DNA of 64,000 bases. Source: Terrimonas_B sp041743125 (GTDB taxonomy: Bacteria; Bacteroidota; Bacteroidia; Chitinophagales; Chitinophagaceae). Positions 42,769 through 52,926 of the stretch are shown one piece after another. The notes beneath the pieces were generated by a model. The model was given only the letters and a program-made list of their open reading frames with translations. It was not told the origin of the DNA and did no database searches. Numbering within the stretch: the stretch's first letter is position 1; the number at the start of each line of letters is the position of its first letter. Both the position numbers and the translations under genes were made by a program. Where the stretch lies: assembly GCA_041743125.1 (NCBI GenBank), contig JBGTNK010000293.1, positions 17,099 through 81,098 on the forward strand, read 5' to 3'.

Positions 42769-43467
42769 ATGCAGGAAATATCATTACCCCGGTTATCAAA
42801 ATGGATATCCTTCGTAACTGTCCTTTTACTTTATTCTATTGTTTTTAACCCCTGGATAAAATTTCCTTACACATTTATAATTATTTCCCTCCTGGTGATC
42901 ATGTATTGCCTGTGGCAAGATGGTAACCTGGACAGCATCGGCTTTCAAAGAAATGGAAATGCTTTAAAAATAGTGGGCATTGCAATACTGCTTTTTATTT
43001 CTGCAGAAATTCTAATGGATCTCCTTATTCAACCTTTGGTAAATAAACTTACCAGTGAAAAACCTGATTACAGTACATTCAACAGGGTCAGGCATCAACC
43101 TGCAAAGTTTTCCCGCTACCTGGTTTACATTTGGATAAGTGCGGCGTTTGGAGAGGAGATTTTTTTCAGAGGTTTTCTTTTCAGGCAAATGAATTTGTTG
43201 TTTGAAGAATGGAAAAGAAAAAACTTCATTATAAGTATGCTTTCTTCTATCCTGTTCGCTCTTCCACATTTCTATTTAGGTGCTTCCGGACTGGTCATCA
43301 CTTTTTTATTCGGTCTTTTATTCAGTTGGGCCTATGTAAGGTTTCATTACAATCTTTGGATCTTAATCTTGTTTCATGGATTGATCGACAGCCTGTTTCT
43401 CACCCTGGCTTATGTTGATAAATTAAGTTATTACGAATTTGCCAACAAGCTATTCTGGGGCTTTTAA
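42769..43467 (+). CDS. CPBP family intramembrane glutamic protease (CAAX/Abi type)
   Basis: 232 residues with about six hydrophobic helices. The CPBP motifs are visible: GEEIFFRGFLF (EExxxR), then FALPHFYLGAS (FxxxH) and LILFHGLIDSLF (HxxxN/D-type). The family processes membrane peptides or prenylated proteins; bacterial members have diverse, mostly unknown substrates. It is a single gene between the AI-2E transporter and the iorB1 cluster with no operon partner. Substrate unknown. Confidence 0.9.
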   Translation: MQEISLPRLSKWISFVTVLLLYSIVFNPWIKFPYTFIIISLLVIMYCLWQDGNLDSIGFQRNGNALKIVGIAILLFISAEILMDLLIQPLVNKLTSEKPDYSTFNRVRHQPAKFSRYLVYIWISAAFGEEIFFRGFLFRQMNLLFEEWKRKNFIISMLSSILFALPHFYLGASGLVITFLFGLLFSWAYVRFHYNLWILILFHGLIDSLFLTLAYVDKLSYYEFANKLFWGF

Positions 43468-43545
43468 TCATATTCATTCTCCGGCGCCAAAATTTATCGC
43501 CTAATTCTAAACTAATTCATGCCATATAATTTGTAGCCCGGATAA

Positions 43546-45726
43546 TTATACTTCCTTCATATTAAATGGAAGCTTCCGAATTCTTTTTCCTGTGAGATCA
43601 AAAATGGCATTGCATAAAGCTGGCGCAAAAGGGGGCAATCCCGGCTCTCCCACACCACCGGGTTTTTCATCATTATCCACTATGTGAACTTCTATTTCCG
43701 GAATATCACTCATACGGGTCATCAGGTATTGGTGAAAATTTGTTTCAACTGCTTTGCCATCGTTGAAGTGTGTGGCATGTAAGGCAGCGGCACCATGGGC
43801 CATTACTATACTTCCTTCTACCTGCGCCTTAATAATGTCAGGATTAACATACCAGCCGCAATCCATCACGGCAATTACTTTATCAATCTTCAATTTCCCT
43901 TCTGCATTTTTAGAAACTTTAACTGCCTCCCCCACTATACTTTTAAAACATTCTGTCAATGCTATGCCCCACCCTGAATTTTTTTCTTTCGACTTCCAGT
44001 TCGTCAACTCCTCCAGTTTATTCAAAACTTCCAGGTAGCGTTCACCACCGTCACCACCCAAATGGCTTTTTCTGAATGCCAGGGGATCTTTCCCGGCTTC
44101 ATGTGCCAGTTCATCTATAAAACTTTCATAGGCAAACCCGTTGGTGGATGAATAAACAGACCGCCACCACATAACAGGTATGGGTGACTCTGTAGGAATA
44201 TCTTCAAAACTATAATGACGTAAGGTTTGAAAATAATGTTCCGGAAAACCTTCTGTTGTACTGCCGTTGAAGGCGGTCTTGTCAGGGTTCGGCGACCACT
44301 GGTGATCCATATTCTGGCCCGCCAGTTTTGCCTGGAATGACTGGATCCTTCCCTCTTTATTTAATCCTCCTTTGCATTCATAAACCGCACCCGGGCGAAA
44401 GGGTCCTTGTGTCATATCATCTTCACGGGTCCACACTACCTGTATGGGAGCTTTTATTTCTTTTGAGATCAGCACGGCTTCAGCTGTATAATCAGTAAAT
44501 GCTTTTCTTCCAAAGCCACCGCCCAGGAAAGTCATGTTGACGATAACATTTTCCGGGGGAAGTTTTAGCTTGTCGCTGATGTCCTGTTGTATCCAGTCCG
44601 GTGCTTGTATAGGTCCCCAGATTTCGCAGGTGTTTTCTTTTACATCGGCAATACAGCTTAGGGGTTCCATACAACTGTGCGATTCATAAGGTGTTTCATA
44701 TACTGCTGTAATTTTCTTCTCTGCTTTTTCAAAAACAGATGCCGGGTTTCCGCCTGTTCTTTGTGATAACCCGGATTTCTTCAAATCTTCTCTCATCCGG
44801 GCAAACAGTTGATCTGTATTCACATGTTCAAAACCCGATTCATCCCATTCCACTTTTAATGCTTTTCGGCCCTGCATCGCCGCCCAGAGAGAATCGGCCA
44901 CTACAACAACTCCTTCTCTTATTTTTGCAAACACAGGCATCTGTACTTTAAATACATTTTTTACGCCGGGTATTTTTTTAGTTGCTGTATCATCAAAGCT
45001 TTTTACTTTTCCATGAAAGCGGGGATTGCGTTCCACCATAGCATACAACATCCCTTTTATTTTTTTATCCTGTCCAAATTCTGCTGTGCCGTTTACTTTT
45101 GAAGGTGTGTCTTGCCGGGGTAATGGCTGGCCAATTATTTTATAATCGGCGCGGTGTTTTAATTTTACATCTTTTGGTGGCTCTAACACGGAGGCGGCCT
45201 CCACCAGTTCACCATAGCCAAATTTTTTCCCATCCGGCTTATGTATAACAAATCCATTTTCTGCAAAACAATCTTCTTTACTTACGCTCCATTTTTTAGC
45301 TGCAGCTTCAATCAACATTTCGCGGGCAGTGGCACCTGTTCGTAATAAACGCAAATAGGCACCCCGTACTGTAGAACTGCCTCCAGTAATCTGGCTTCCG
45401 AATTTACTCTGGTGTCCCGGAGCAAATGCTATTGTCACCTGGTCAAGATTAACTTCCAATTCCTCCGCTACCATTTGAGGAACGGACTGGAAAGAACCCT
45501 GTCCCATTTCTGAACGATGATTGAGTATGGTTACTTTGCCAGATTTGTCAATGGATATCCAGGAAGTAAGCGGCATACTCAGGGTATCGGCAACTTCCCT
45601 GGTAATGATCTTTTCCACGCCTTTCCCCGAAGCCGGAAGATAATATCCTATAGTAAGAGCGGCACCGGTCATTCCTGATAACCTGATAAAATTTCTGCGG
45701 GATAAATTTTTATCTGTTTTTTGCAT
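43546..45726 (-). CDS. Molybdenum hydroxylase large subunit (IorB-like), Tat exported, copy 1
   Basis: 726 residues beginning with a twin-arginine signal, SRRNFIRLSGMTGAALTIGYYL. The xanthine oxidase family large-subunit architecture is present: molybdopterin-binding TGGSSTVRGAYLRLLRTGATAREMLI, FLGGGFGRKAFTDY, and the catalytic Glu in GEPGLPPF near the end. The isoquinoline 1-oxidoreductase (Ior) type lacks the FAD subunit and passes electrons to an external acceptor. The partner small subunit is the gene 10 bases upstream. The substrate is unknown; N-heterocycles and aldehydes are candidates for the family. Confidence 0.92.
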   Translation of the reverse strand: MQKTDKNLSRRNFIRLSGMTGAALTIGYYLPASGKGVEKIITREVADTLSMPLTSWISIDKSGKVTILNHRSEMGQGSFQSVPQMVAEELEVNLDQVTIAFAPGHQSKFGSQITGGSSTVRGAYLRLLRTGATAREMLIEAAAKKWSVSKEDCFAENGFVIHKPDGKKFGYGELVEAASVLEPPKDVKLKHRADYKIIGQPLPRQDTPSKVNGTAEFGQDKKIKGMLYAMVERNPRFHGKVKSFDDTATKKIPGVKNVFKVQMPVFAKIREGVVVVADSLWAAMQGRKALKVEWDESGFEHVNTDQLFARMREDLKKSGLSQRTGGNPASVFEKAEKKITAVYETPYESHSCMEPLSCIADVKENTCEIWGPIQAPDWIQQDISDKLKLPPENVIVNMTFLGGGFGRKAFTDYTAEAVLISKEIKAPIQVVWTREDDMTQGPFRPGAVYECKGGLNKEGRIQSFQAKLAGQNMDHQWSPNPDKTAFNGSTTEGFPEHYFQTLRHYSFEDIPTESPIPVMWWRSVYSSTNGFAYESFIDELAHEAGKDPLAFRKSHLGGDGGERYLEVLNKLEELTNWKSKEKNSGWGIALTECFKSIVGEAVKVSKNAEGKLKIDKVIAVMDCGWYVNPDIIKAQVEGSIVMAHGAAALHATHFNDGKAVETNFHQYLMTRMSDIPEIEVHIVDNDEKPGGVGEPGLPPFAPALCNAIFDLTGKRIRKLPFNMKEV

Positions 45727-45736
45727 CTTAGTTAGT

Positions 45737-46213
45737 TTATTTGGTTGAAGCTTCAGACATGTTTAAGGCTGCAGTTTTAATGGCTTTGCGTATACGGGGA
45801 TAAGTTCCGCACCTGCATATATGACCATTCATTGCATTATCAATATCTGTATCTGTTGGATTGGGATTGCGTTTTAATAAGGCTGCCGCTGCCATGATCT
45901 GGCCACTCTGGCAATAACCACATTGCGGAACCTGCTCTGCGATCCATGCCTTTTGTACTGGGTGAGAATTATCCGAAGAAAGTCCTTCCACCGTTGTAAT
46001 GGATTGTTTGGCTGCTGCAGAAACAGGAACAGAACAGGAACGCACCGGGTTGCCATTTAAATGAACTGTGCAAGCCCCGCATTGGGCCATGCCGCATCCG
46101 TATTTTGTTCCGGTAAGATTTGCAAGTTCTCTTATTGCAAAGAGAAGTGGCATTTTGGGATCTGCATCTACCTTGTAGATTTTGCCATTGATGTTAAGAT
46201 TGTAAAAGGCCAT
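45737..46213 (-). CDS. 2Fe-2S small subunit of molybdenum hydroxylase (IorA-like), copy 1
   Basis: From ATG 46213 the protein has 158 residues. It carries both [2Fe-2S] clusters of the family: KYGCGMAQCGACTVHL and QCGYCQSGQIMAAAALL with CRCGTY. The chosen ATG gives MAFYNLNINGKIYKVDAD, the usual N-terminus; the upstream TTG-rich extension has no homologue-like sequence. It is cotranslated with iorB1 (10-base gap). A near-copy of this pair occurs at 53471-56089. Confidence 0.92.
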   Translation of the reverse strand: MAFYNLNINGKIYKVDADPKMPLLFAIRELANLTGTKYGCGMAQCGACTVHLNGNPVRSCSVPVSAAAKQSITTVEGLSSDNSHPVQKAWIAEQVPQCGYCQSGQIMAAAALLKRNPNPTDTDIDNAMNGHICRCGTYPRIRKAIKTAALNMSEASTK

Positions 46214-46458
46214 AAGCTGTAGTTTAAGGACAATCAAGGTACATAAATACTTAAAACAAAATTTTGAAATTATTTGAGTGGCATTTACCTTTTTCAGCAT
46301 TATTCAGATCTTTTATCCGGACTAATTTTTGAAAAAAAAGTATTTGAATTATATAACTAATATTTATTTGCGGGTCTTTTAAAAATTAATGGATTTCATA
46401 TCACCTCTATTAGTTTAATGTTATATTGCCACCCGGTACAATAAAACCAAAATACTTT

Positions 46459-47997
46459 ATGGGAAATTTTGAAGATTTTGTTTCGGCTGCTAACGCAATT
46501 ATCTGGAGTAATGCTTTAATATATTTGTTGCTGGCCGTTGGTATATATTTTTCTGTGCGGATGCGTTTCTTCCAGGTAAGGCTGATTAAAGAAATGGTGA
46601 AACTTCTTTTCCAGGGCGATAAATCTAAAGCCGGTATTTCCTCGTTTCAGGCACTGGCCGTTTCACTGTCAGGCCGGGTAGGTACAGGCAATATTGCCGG
46701 GGTAGCTACTGCTATTTTTATTGGTGGCCCGGGGGCCGTATTCTGGATGTGGATGGTTGCTTTTTTAGGATCGGGTTCGGCATTTATTGAATCCACATTG
46801 GGCCAGATATTTAAGAAAAAGGAACATGGAGAATACCGGGGAGGACCGGCATTTTATATAGAGAAAGGCATCAGGAATAAAAGCATCGGAAAGACCTATG
46901 CGATCGTTTTTGCGGTGGCTACCATCATGGCTACAGGACTACTATTGCCGGGTGTACAATCGAATAGTATTGCCTCTGCTGTAAAAAGTGCATTTGCCAT
47001 AAAGTATGTCTGGACTGGCGGGTTGCTGGTTGTTTTATTAGGTCTTATCATCTTCGGAGGTATTAAAACGATCGCCAATGTGGCGCAATATGTTGTTCCG
47101 TTTATGGCCATCGCCTACATCCTGGTAGCAGTTGTGATATTGGTTATAAATTATTCAAGGATTCCGGAAGTATTTGGACTTATCATATCAAGTGCTTTTG
47201 GAGCTAAGGCAACATTTGCAGGTATTGTTGGAGCCATGATATCTATTGGTGTAAAACGGGGAGTGTATAGTAATGAAGCCGGGCAGGGCACCGGGCCGCA
47301 TCCCGCAGCGGCGGCTGAAGTTTCGCACCCGGCCAAACAAGGATTAGTTCAGGCATTTTCGGTATACATTGACACTTTGTTTGTTTGCTCTGCTACCGCG
47401 TTTATGATCCTGATCACCGGGATGTATAATGTAAAAGGACCTGATGAAGGTCAATTGCTGGTTGATAATGGGGTTTATTATATGCAGGATGGCATTAAAC
47501 ATATTGATGGTAGCCCAACTTATACACAGGCCGCAATAGATAAAGCTTTTAGCGGGCAGGAATCCTTTGATGTGAATTACGTTGGTGCGGGAAGTTACCT
47601 GGTAGCTATCGCTCTTTTTTTCTTTGCCTTTACCACCCTGATGGCCTATTATTATATAGCTGAAACAAACGTGGCTTACCTCACACAGAAAAGAGGTGGG
47701 CCATTACTTATGTTACTATTGAAGATCGGTATCCTCACAGCCGTGTTTTTTGGATGCATTCGCACCGCAAAAATTGCATGGGATCTCGGTGACCTGGGAG
47801 TGGGTGTTATGGCCTGGCTTAATGTGATCGCCATTATCATCCTGCAAAAACCGGCGCTTGTTGCCTTGAAGGATTATGAAAAACAAAAAGCATCAGGTAA
47901 GGATCCGGTGTTTGATCCTGTAGCTCTAGGGATAAAAAATGCTGATTTTTGGGAACATGAGTACAAGGCCGACCAGGTTTTATCAAAGAAGGAATGA
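46459..47997 (+). CDS. Alanine/glycine:cation symporter (AGCS family)
   Basis: 512 residues from ATG 46459. The AGCS signature runs ALAVSLSGRVGTGNIAGVATAIFIGGPGAVFWMW, and the helix block YSNEAGQGTGPHPAAAAEV is the family's second mark. About 10 hydrophobic segments. It would import alanine or glycine with Na+ and is the only obvious amino-acid permease here. Divergent from the iorAB1 pair with 245 bases between the starts; both could share that control region. Confidence 0.95.
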   Translation: MGNFEDFVSAANAIIWSNALIYLLLAVGIYFSVRMRFFQVRLIKEMVKLLFQGDKSKAGISSFQALAVSLSGRVGTGNIAGVATAIFIGGPGAVFWMWMVAFLGSGSAFIESTLGQIFKKKEHGEYRGGPAFYIEKGIRNKSIGKTYAIVFAVATIMATGLLLPGVQSNSIASAVKSAFAIKYVWTGGLLVVLLGLIIFGGIKTIANVAQYVVPFMAIAYILVAVVILVINYSRIPEVFGLIISSAFGAKATFAGIVGAMISIGVKRGVYSNEAGQGTGPHPAAAAEVSHPAKQGLVQAFSVYIDTLFVCSATAFMILITGMYNVKGPDEGQLLVDNGVYYMQDGIKHIDGSPTYTQAAIDKAFSGQESFDVNYVGAGSYLVAIALFFFAFTTLMAYYYIAETNVAYLTQKRGGPLLMLLLKIGILTAVFFGCIRTAKIAWDLGDLGVGVMAWLNVIAIIILQKPALVALKDYEKQKASGKDPVFDPVALGIKNADFWEHEYKADQVLSKKE

Positions 47998-48267
47998 TAT
48001 ACAAGCTTCCCTTTCCATATTACATTCAAATGCCGTGTCTTTTTTTTATAATAACGAGGAATAGACAGGGACATTAATTATTAGTTGTTGGAAGGCTCGC
48101 TAACCATTTAAAAAAAAAGTACCATGTGGTAGAGTAACTGCTAAAATCAGTGACTCCCATATAATTTTTCCAGTAACCAATCATACTTATTTTTTATTCA
48201 ATACTGTTGTATTTGAATCAACATGATAAAACCTGATCCCTTATTTTTACGAACTTAAATTTCTTTC

Positions 48268-49665
48268 ATGGTAAAATTTATTTCTACTCTTCTTTTTATT
48301 CTTTGGGCCTCATTAAATTCTTTTGGCCAGCTTCGCCTGCCGGCTATTATTTCCAGTGGGATGGTATTTCAACAGAACGATTCTGTTTCCGTTTGGGGTT
48401 GGGGAAATAATAACTACAAGGTTAAGATTGCGGGCAGTTGGAATAATGATTCAACAATAACAACCGTAAATAATCATGGTAAATGGATAACAAAAATAAA
48501 AACGCCTGCTGCCGGCGGACCTTTTGTTTTAACGATCAGCAGCGGCAGGGACAGGATTATATTAAATGATGTAATGACAGGTGAAGTATGGTTATGCTCG
48601 GGTCAATCCAACATGGAATGGAATTATTATAATGGTGATAAGTTTATAAAAGAAGAGCTCCCAAACTGCTACAATAAAAATATCAGGTTCTTTCAAATAC
48701 CGCGTACCGCATCAGAGTACCCGCAGGATGACGTGAATGCACAATGGAATGTTTGTGATTCCCATTCATTAAAAACATTCAGTTCGGTGGGATATTATTT
48801 TGGAAAAAAATTGCAACATGACCTGGATATTCCCATCGGCTTGATCAATGCCAGCTGGGGTGGCACACCTGCTGAAGCATGGACACCGGCAGAATGCATT
48901 GAAACCAACGAAGTATTAAAAACTGCCGCGGCTAAATTGCAGGAAGTACCCTGGGGTCCTGTTACACCAGGCTTCAATTATAATGGAATGCTGGCTCCCA
49001 TTACCAATTACAATATAAGCGGAGCCCTCTGGTACCAGGGTGAATCGAATGTAGGGACTAATAATACCTATGCGCAATTGCTAACAACCATGATTGATGC
49101 CTGGAGGACAAAATGGAAAATAAATTTCCCGTTTTATTATGTACAGATTGCACCATACAATTATCCAAAGCCATTCCAGGGTGCCCTTTTACAGGAGCAA
49201 CAAGCAAAAGTGACGGGTTATCCAAAAACCGGGATGGTATCTATCTCCGATCAGGTAGATTCCGTAACTGACATACACCCCTCGGATAAAAGAGAAGTTG
49301 GCAAAAGGCTTGCAAACCTGGCATTAGGTGAAACTTACAAACAAAACATTCCGGAATATAAAAGCCCTGTTTTTAAAACGGCAGAAATTAAAAAAGATAA
49401 AATGATACTGACATTTGATCATGCACCGCATGGATTGATGGCAAAAGACAAAATCATTTCTGGATTTTTTATTTCAGGGGAAACGGAAGTATGGTTGCCT
49501 GCAGAAGCAAAAATTATAAATAATACGATCGAAGTCCGAAACAAAAAACTTAAAAAACCAGTTTACGTTCGTTATGGATTTGGCAATACCCTTATCGGAA
49601 ATGTTTTTAATAAGGAAGGATTACCTATGGTCCCTTTCAGGACGGATAACTGGCCAGTAAAATAA
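48268..49665 (+). CDS. Secreted sialate O-acetylesterase-like enzyme (SGNH hydrolase)
   Basis: 465 residues with signal peptide ending FGQ. It has the SIAE/SGNH-hydrolase Block I LCSGQSNMEWN (nucleophile Ser near 112), the block NASWGGTPAEAWTP and a C-terminal DIHPSDKREVGKRLA with the catalytic Asp/His. The family removes acetyl groups from sialic acids and from plant polysaccharides such as xylan; here a glycan-processing role is consistent with the nearby beta-propeller lipoprotein. Single gene, no obvious SusCD pair nearby. Confidence 0.9.
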   Translation: MVKFISTLLFILWASLNSFGQLRLPAIISSGMVFQQNDSVSVWGWGNNNYKVKIAGSWNNDSTITTVNNHGKWITKIKTPAAGGPFVLTISSGRDRIILNDVMTGEVWLCSGQSNMEWNYYNGDKFIKEELPNCYNKNIRFFQIPRTASEYPQDDVNAQWNVCDSHSLKTFSSVGYYFGKKLQHDLDIPIGLINASWGGTPAEAWTPAECIETNEVLKTAAAKLQEVPWGPVTPGFNYNGMLAPITNYNISGALWYQGESNVGTNNTYAQLLTTMIDAWRTKWKINFPFYYVQIAPYNYPKPFQGALLQEQQAKVTGYPKTGMVSISDQVDSVTDIHPSDKREVGKRLANLALGETYKQNIPEYKSPVFKTAEIKKDKMILTFDHAPHGLMAKDKIISGFFISGETEVWLPAEAKIINNTIEVRNKKLKKPVYVRYGFGNTLIGNVFNKEGLPMVPFRTDNWPVK

Positions 49666-49701
49666 TAAGAATAAAAATCCTGGTATGGGTCTGCTCAAAA
49701 A

Positions 49702-50637
49702 TCATGGCACAGAGTAATGTAGTTGAACTTGCGGGTGCATGGAATATAGCCTGTACTTTTCTCCATCATTTACCATTATCCCGCTCGACTTATTTTCTTT
49801 TAATACCGGATTCCCCGGGTATTTTTTCCAGGAAATAAGATTGTTTGAAACTACCACATTTGTACTCCATTCACTCCAGTCCGGGAATGCTGTGCCATGA
49901 TAGTAGCCATAATAGAGCCCCTTATATTTTATAACCTGGTTCAGCGCCACACCATATTTGTCGTAGTCTTCGGGTCCTTTTTTAATTACCGGTTCATCCT
50001 GTACGTTGGTCCATAATTTCAGGTCTTTTGAGGAAGCCAGCCAGATAGCAGAATCATTGCGTTCATAAAACAAATACCAAATATTGCTTTCAAACCACAC
50101 GGTTGGGGTGCCATACGGTCCCGCATCCAACGGCATTCCGTTTGTATACCTGATCTGCAAGGAACCCTGGTCTTCCCAATGAATTTTATCAGCAGATGTA
50201 AGCAGGTGAGCAATATCGCCCCTACCTTCGGCAAACATATAATAAACACTATCTTTTTTTACAACCATCATATCCTCTGTCCAGCTATTACGAAAAACCG
50301 GGTTACCTGCGTATCGCACCCAATTGAAGCCATCCTGAGAACTGGCATAACCAACAAAAAGAGTATCAGGATTACTCTCACTATAACCTGTGTACCATAA
50401 ATGATATCCGTCTTCCTCTTTCAGTATATAACCTCTTTCTCTTATTACTTCATCCCAGTCATTGCTGTTGCCTCCTGTAAACACCGGGTTATTTTTATAC
50501 GGGGTAAAATGAACGAGTTCCGAAGGAAACAGGATGGTGTCATTCGCCATTTCTTTTCTTGCTATTGAAGAATTTTTGCACGATAACACCAAAAAGCATA
50601 ATGCCACTTTAGCAATGATCTTGTAAAGGAATAACAC
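49702..50637 (-). CDS. Lipoprotein with five-bladed beta-propeller fold (GH43/GH130-like)
   Basis: 311 residues, GTG start at 50637; the lipobox VLSC places Cys at position 20. The body has repeated beta-propeller blades with acidic residues typical of GH43/GH130-like enzymes: GYHLWYTGYS, DSVYYMFAEGRGDIAHLLTSADKIHWED, GPYGTPTVWFESNIWYLFYERND, SSKDLKLWTNV and LYYGYYHGTAFPDWSEW. The family assignment to one GH number cannot be made by eye. An ATT codon 24 bases upstream reading IKKIFIV is not taken as a start. It is convergent with the esterase gene, 36 bases apart. Confidence 0.75.
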   Translation of the reverse strand: MLFLYKIIAKVALCFLVLSCKNSSIARKEMANDTILFPSELVHFTPYKNNPVFTGGNSNDWDEVIRERGYILKEEDGYHLWYTGYSESNPDTLFVGYASSQDGFNWVRYAGNPVFRNSWTEDMMVVKKDSVYYMFAEGRGDIAHLLTSADKIHWEDQGSLQIRYTNGMPLDAGPYGTPTVWFESNIWYLFYERNDSAIWLASSKDLKLWTNVQDEPVIKKGPEDYDKYGVALNQVIKYKGLYYGYYHGTAFPDWSEWSTNVVVSNNLISWKKYPGNPVLKENKSSGIMVNDGEKYRLYSMHPQVQLHYSVP

Positions 50638-50696
50638 GATGAAAATCTTTTTAATGATAATAAAATAGTTTCTTCAACCCCGGTGAACTGGCGATC

Positions 50697-52667
50697 TTAT
50701 AATGCATATGCAACTACATAATCGCCCAATTTGGTTCCCAGTTTTCCATGGCCACCAGCAGCAATCACTATATATTGTTTTCCATTTAATTCATAGGTCA
50801 TAGGAGTTGCCTGCCCTCCTGCCGGCAATGGAGTTTGCCATAACATGTTGCCATTATTTGTGTCGAATGCCCTCAGGAAACTATCCATACTTGATGCGAT
50901 AAATGTAAGTCCACCTGCTGTAGTGATAGCTCCCCCAATATTTATGGAACCCCATTTCAAGGCATCGGGATATTTCTGCGGATCCATCATAAAACCCAGC
51001 GGCACTTCCCACTTAAGTTTACCGGTGCCTAAATCTATAGCAGCCAGCGTACCCCAGGGTGGTTTTGTTTGCATAATGAATGCCCCGTTATCGATCGTAA
51101 AAAGATATTCCCTGCTCATTATGTAAGGAGTACCTTCCTGCGGTGCAACCTCTGCCCTTGGCAGAGCTAAATTTACTGACTGGGTAGAATTGCCGGTCTT
51201 AGGAAATAAAGTTATCAAGGCTGCTATCCTGTTGACATTGGTAACCAACAAATTTTTTTTAGGATCAAAGCTTGCACCACTCCAATTCATACCACCGATA
51301 TTGCCGGGAGTAATAAGTGATCCTTTCAACGAAGGCGGCGTAAATACGCCCAGCTTTACATGCATGGCTATCCGGTGCTTTGCGTTTTTCATTAATTCCG
51401 GCGTGGGTCCCCAGGCGTCTTCTTCTGAAATAGTTTGCAGACCCAAAACCGGTAACTGCAAAGGAAATGGTTGTGTTAATGACGCTTCCTCACCGGGCAC
51501 ATCAGAGGCCGGCACCGGCCTTTCCTCAACCGGAAATATATGCTCACCATTTTTCCTGTTCAGCACAAAAATGTGTCCCATTTTTGTAACAATAATAACG
51601 GCGGGAACTTTAATTCCGTTTCTTTCAATATCTATTAATACCGGCTGTGCAGGAATATCATAATCCCATATATCATGATGAACGGCCTGGAAATGCCACA
51701 CTACTTTACCAGTGGAGGCCCGGATAGCGACGATGGAATTGGCATAGAGATTATCGCCTTTTCTTTCACCACCATAATAATCTGTACTGGGGCATGACGT
51801 AGGTACGTAAACAAGATCCAATATTGGATCTGCAGAAATAGGAGCCCAGGCATTCGCTGCACCAGTTTGTTTTGCTTTTTCTCCTTTCCAGGTTTCATAT
51901 CCGGCATCATCCTTCTTTCTGGGGATGGGATCCCATGCCCATCTGAGAGTTCCAGTTCTTGCGTCATAAGCCCTGACCACGCCGGGAGGATAATCAATGC
52001 GATAATTATCACCCATAGTGGAGCCTATAACTATAAGGTCGTTGATCACTGCAGGTGGTGATGTTACTTGTATTGAACCTACTCCTTCCTTCAAATCGAT
52101 GATCCCGTTTTTTCCAAAAGATGTAATCAGTTTACCTGTTGCCGCATTCAGTGCGAATAATCTTCCGTCGATGGTGGCGGCAAGAATGCGCATATAACCC
52201 GGATCGCTTTGTTTGAGCTGCGGATCAATCCATTTTGATACACCCCTTGATGTTACTTCAGAATAACTTCCTTTTAGATTAACTCCCGGATCATATACCC
52301 ATATTTCCTTACCAGATTCGCCGTTGATAGCTATTATGCGATTGGTGGGAGTGCTGAAATAAAGAACTCCATTTAAAAAAATAGGTGTTGCTTCAAAGGC
52401 CGCTTTAGAAGCCATGGGGGTTCCCTCATATGTTTTCAGTTCGCCAGATTGATAAGTCCATGCCGGCTTTAGATTTTTTACATTCTCTGTATTTACTTCC
52501 CTTAGGGGAGAATATCTCATGCCTCCGGGATCATTACCATAATTGGCCCATTGGCCTTTGCTGGCAAAATCTTTTTCTCTTGAGGCTTGTACGCCCTTTT
52601 TGGTTTGAGAACAGCTGGTTAGGATGTGTAATAACAAAAGACCAAACAGAATTAGTTTCTTCCCCAT
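50697..52667 (-). CDS. PQQ-dependent dehydrogenase, lipoprotein form (glucose-dehydrogenase-like)
   Basis: From ATG 52667 the protein has 656 residues with a lipoprotein signal, LLLLHILTSC. It is an eight-bladed quinoprotein: GQWANYGNDPGGMRYSPL, AINGESGKEIWVYDPG, VVWHFQAVHHDIWDYDIPAQPV and the GDH-like EERPVPASDVPGEEASLTQPFPL are all seen. It lacks the five N-terminal membrane helices of E. coli-type Gcd and lacks a C-terminal cytochrome c domain. The earlier in-frame start at 52793 is disfavoured because a -7 element lies between it and 52667. Substrate (glucose, another aldose or an alcohol) unknown. Confidence 0.9.
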   Translation of the reverse strand: MGKKLILFGLLLLHILTSCSQTKKGVQASREKDFASKGQWANYGNDPGGMRYSPLREVNTENVKNLKPAWTYQSGELKTYEGTPMASKAAFEATPIFLNGVLYFSTPTNRIIAINGESGKEIWVYDPGVNLKGSYSEVTSRGVSKWIDPQLKQSDPGYMRILAATIDGRLFALNAATGKLITSFGKNGIIDLKEGVGSIQVTSPPAVINDLIVIGSTMGDNYRIDYPPGVVRAYDARTGTLRWAWDPIPRKKDDAGYETWKGEKAKQTGAANAWAPISADPILDLVYVPTSCPSTDYYGGERKGDNLYANSIVAIRASTGKVVWHFQAVHHDIWDYDIPAQPVLIDIERNGIKVPAVIIVTKMGHIFVLNRKNGEHIFPVEERPVPASDVPGEEASLTQPFPLQLPVLGLQTISEEDAWGPTPELMKNAKHRIAMHVKLGVFTPPSLKGSLITPGNIGGMNWSGASFDPKKNLLVTNVNRIAALITLFPKTGNSTQSVNLALPRAEVAPQEGTPYIMSREYLFTIDNGAFIMQTKPPWGTLAAIDLGTGKLKWEVPLGFMMDPQKYPDALKWGSINIGGAITTAGGLTFIASSMDSFLRAFDTNNGNMLWQTPLPAGGQATPMTYELNGKQYIVIAAGGHGKLGTKLGDYVVAYAL

Positions 52668-52690
52668 GGCTTTAAATGTTTTATTCCCTT

Positions 52691-52698
52691 CAAATATA
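52691..52698 (-). promoter_or_regulatory. Promoter -7 element of the PQQ dehydrogenase
   Basis: Minus-strand TATATTTG is an exact TAnnTTTG match 24 bases upstream of the ATG at 52667. It argues against the start at 52793. No -33 TTTG was found at normal spacing. Confidence 0.45.
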
Positions 52699-52926
52699 TT
52701 AATAATGAATCCGCTAATCCAGGCATCCCTGGCTGCTAATTTTTCATTTGGAATAAAAGGATCGAAGAATTTAAAGTTACTTATTTGATGCAAACAATAT
52801 TCTTTTTGAAGTGAGGTCCTGATATATTGAGGTCATCATGCCTAACGCTATTATGGACACGGATACTTAAATAATTTTACCTGCATATTTTTATCATTTC
52901 AGTAGTTTTGAAGCAAATGCATTCCT

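Noticed and set aside
50634..50664. ATT start for the beta-propeller lipoprotein, giving IKKIFIV before the GTG
   Set aside because: ATT is very rare as a start and would lengthen the signal peptide unusually; GTG at 50637 gives a normal 20-residue signal.
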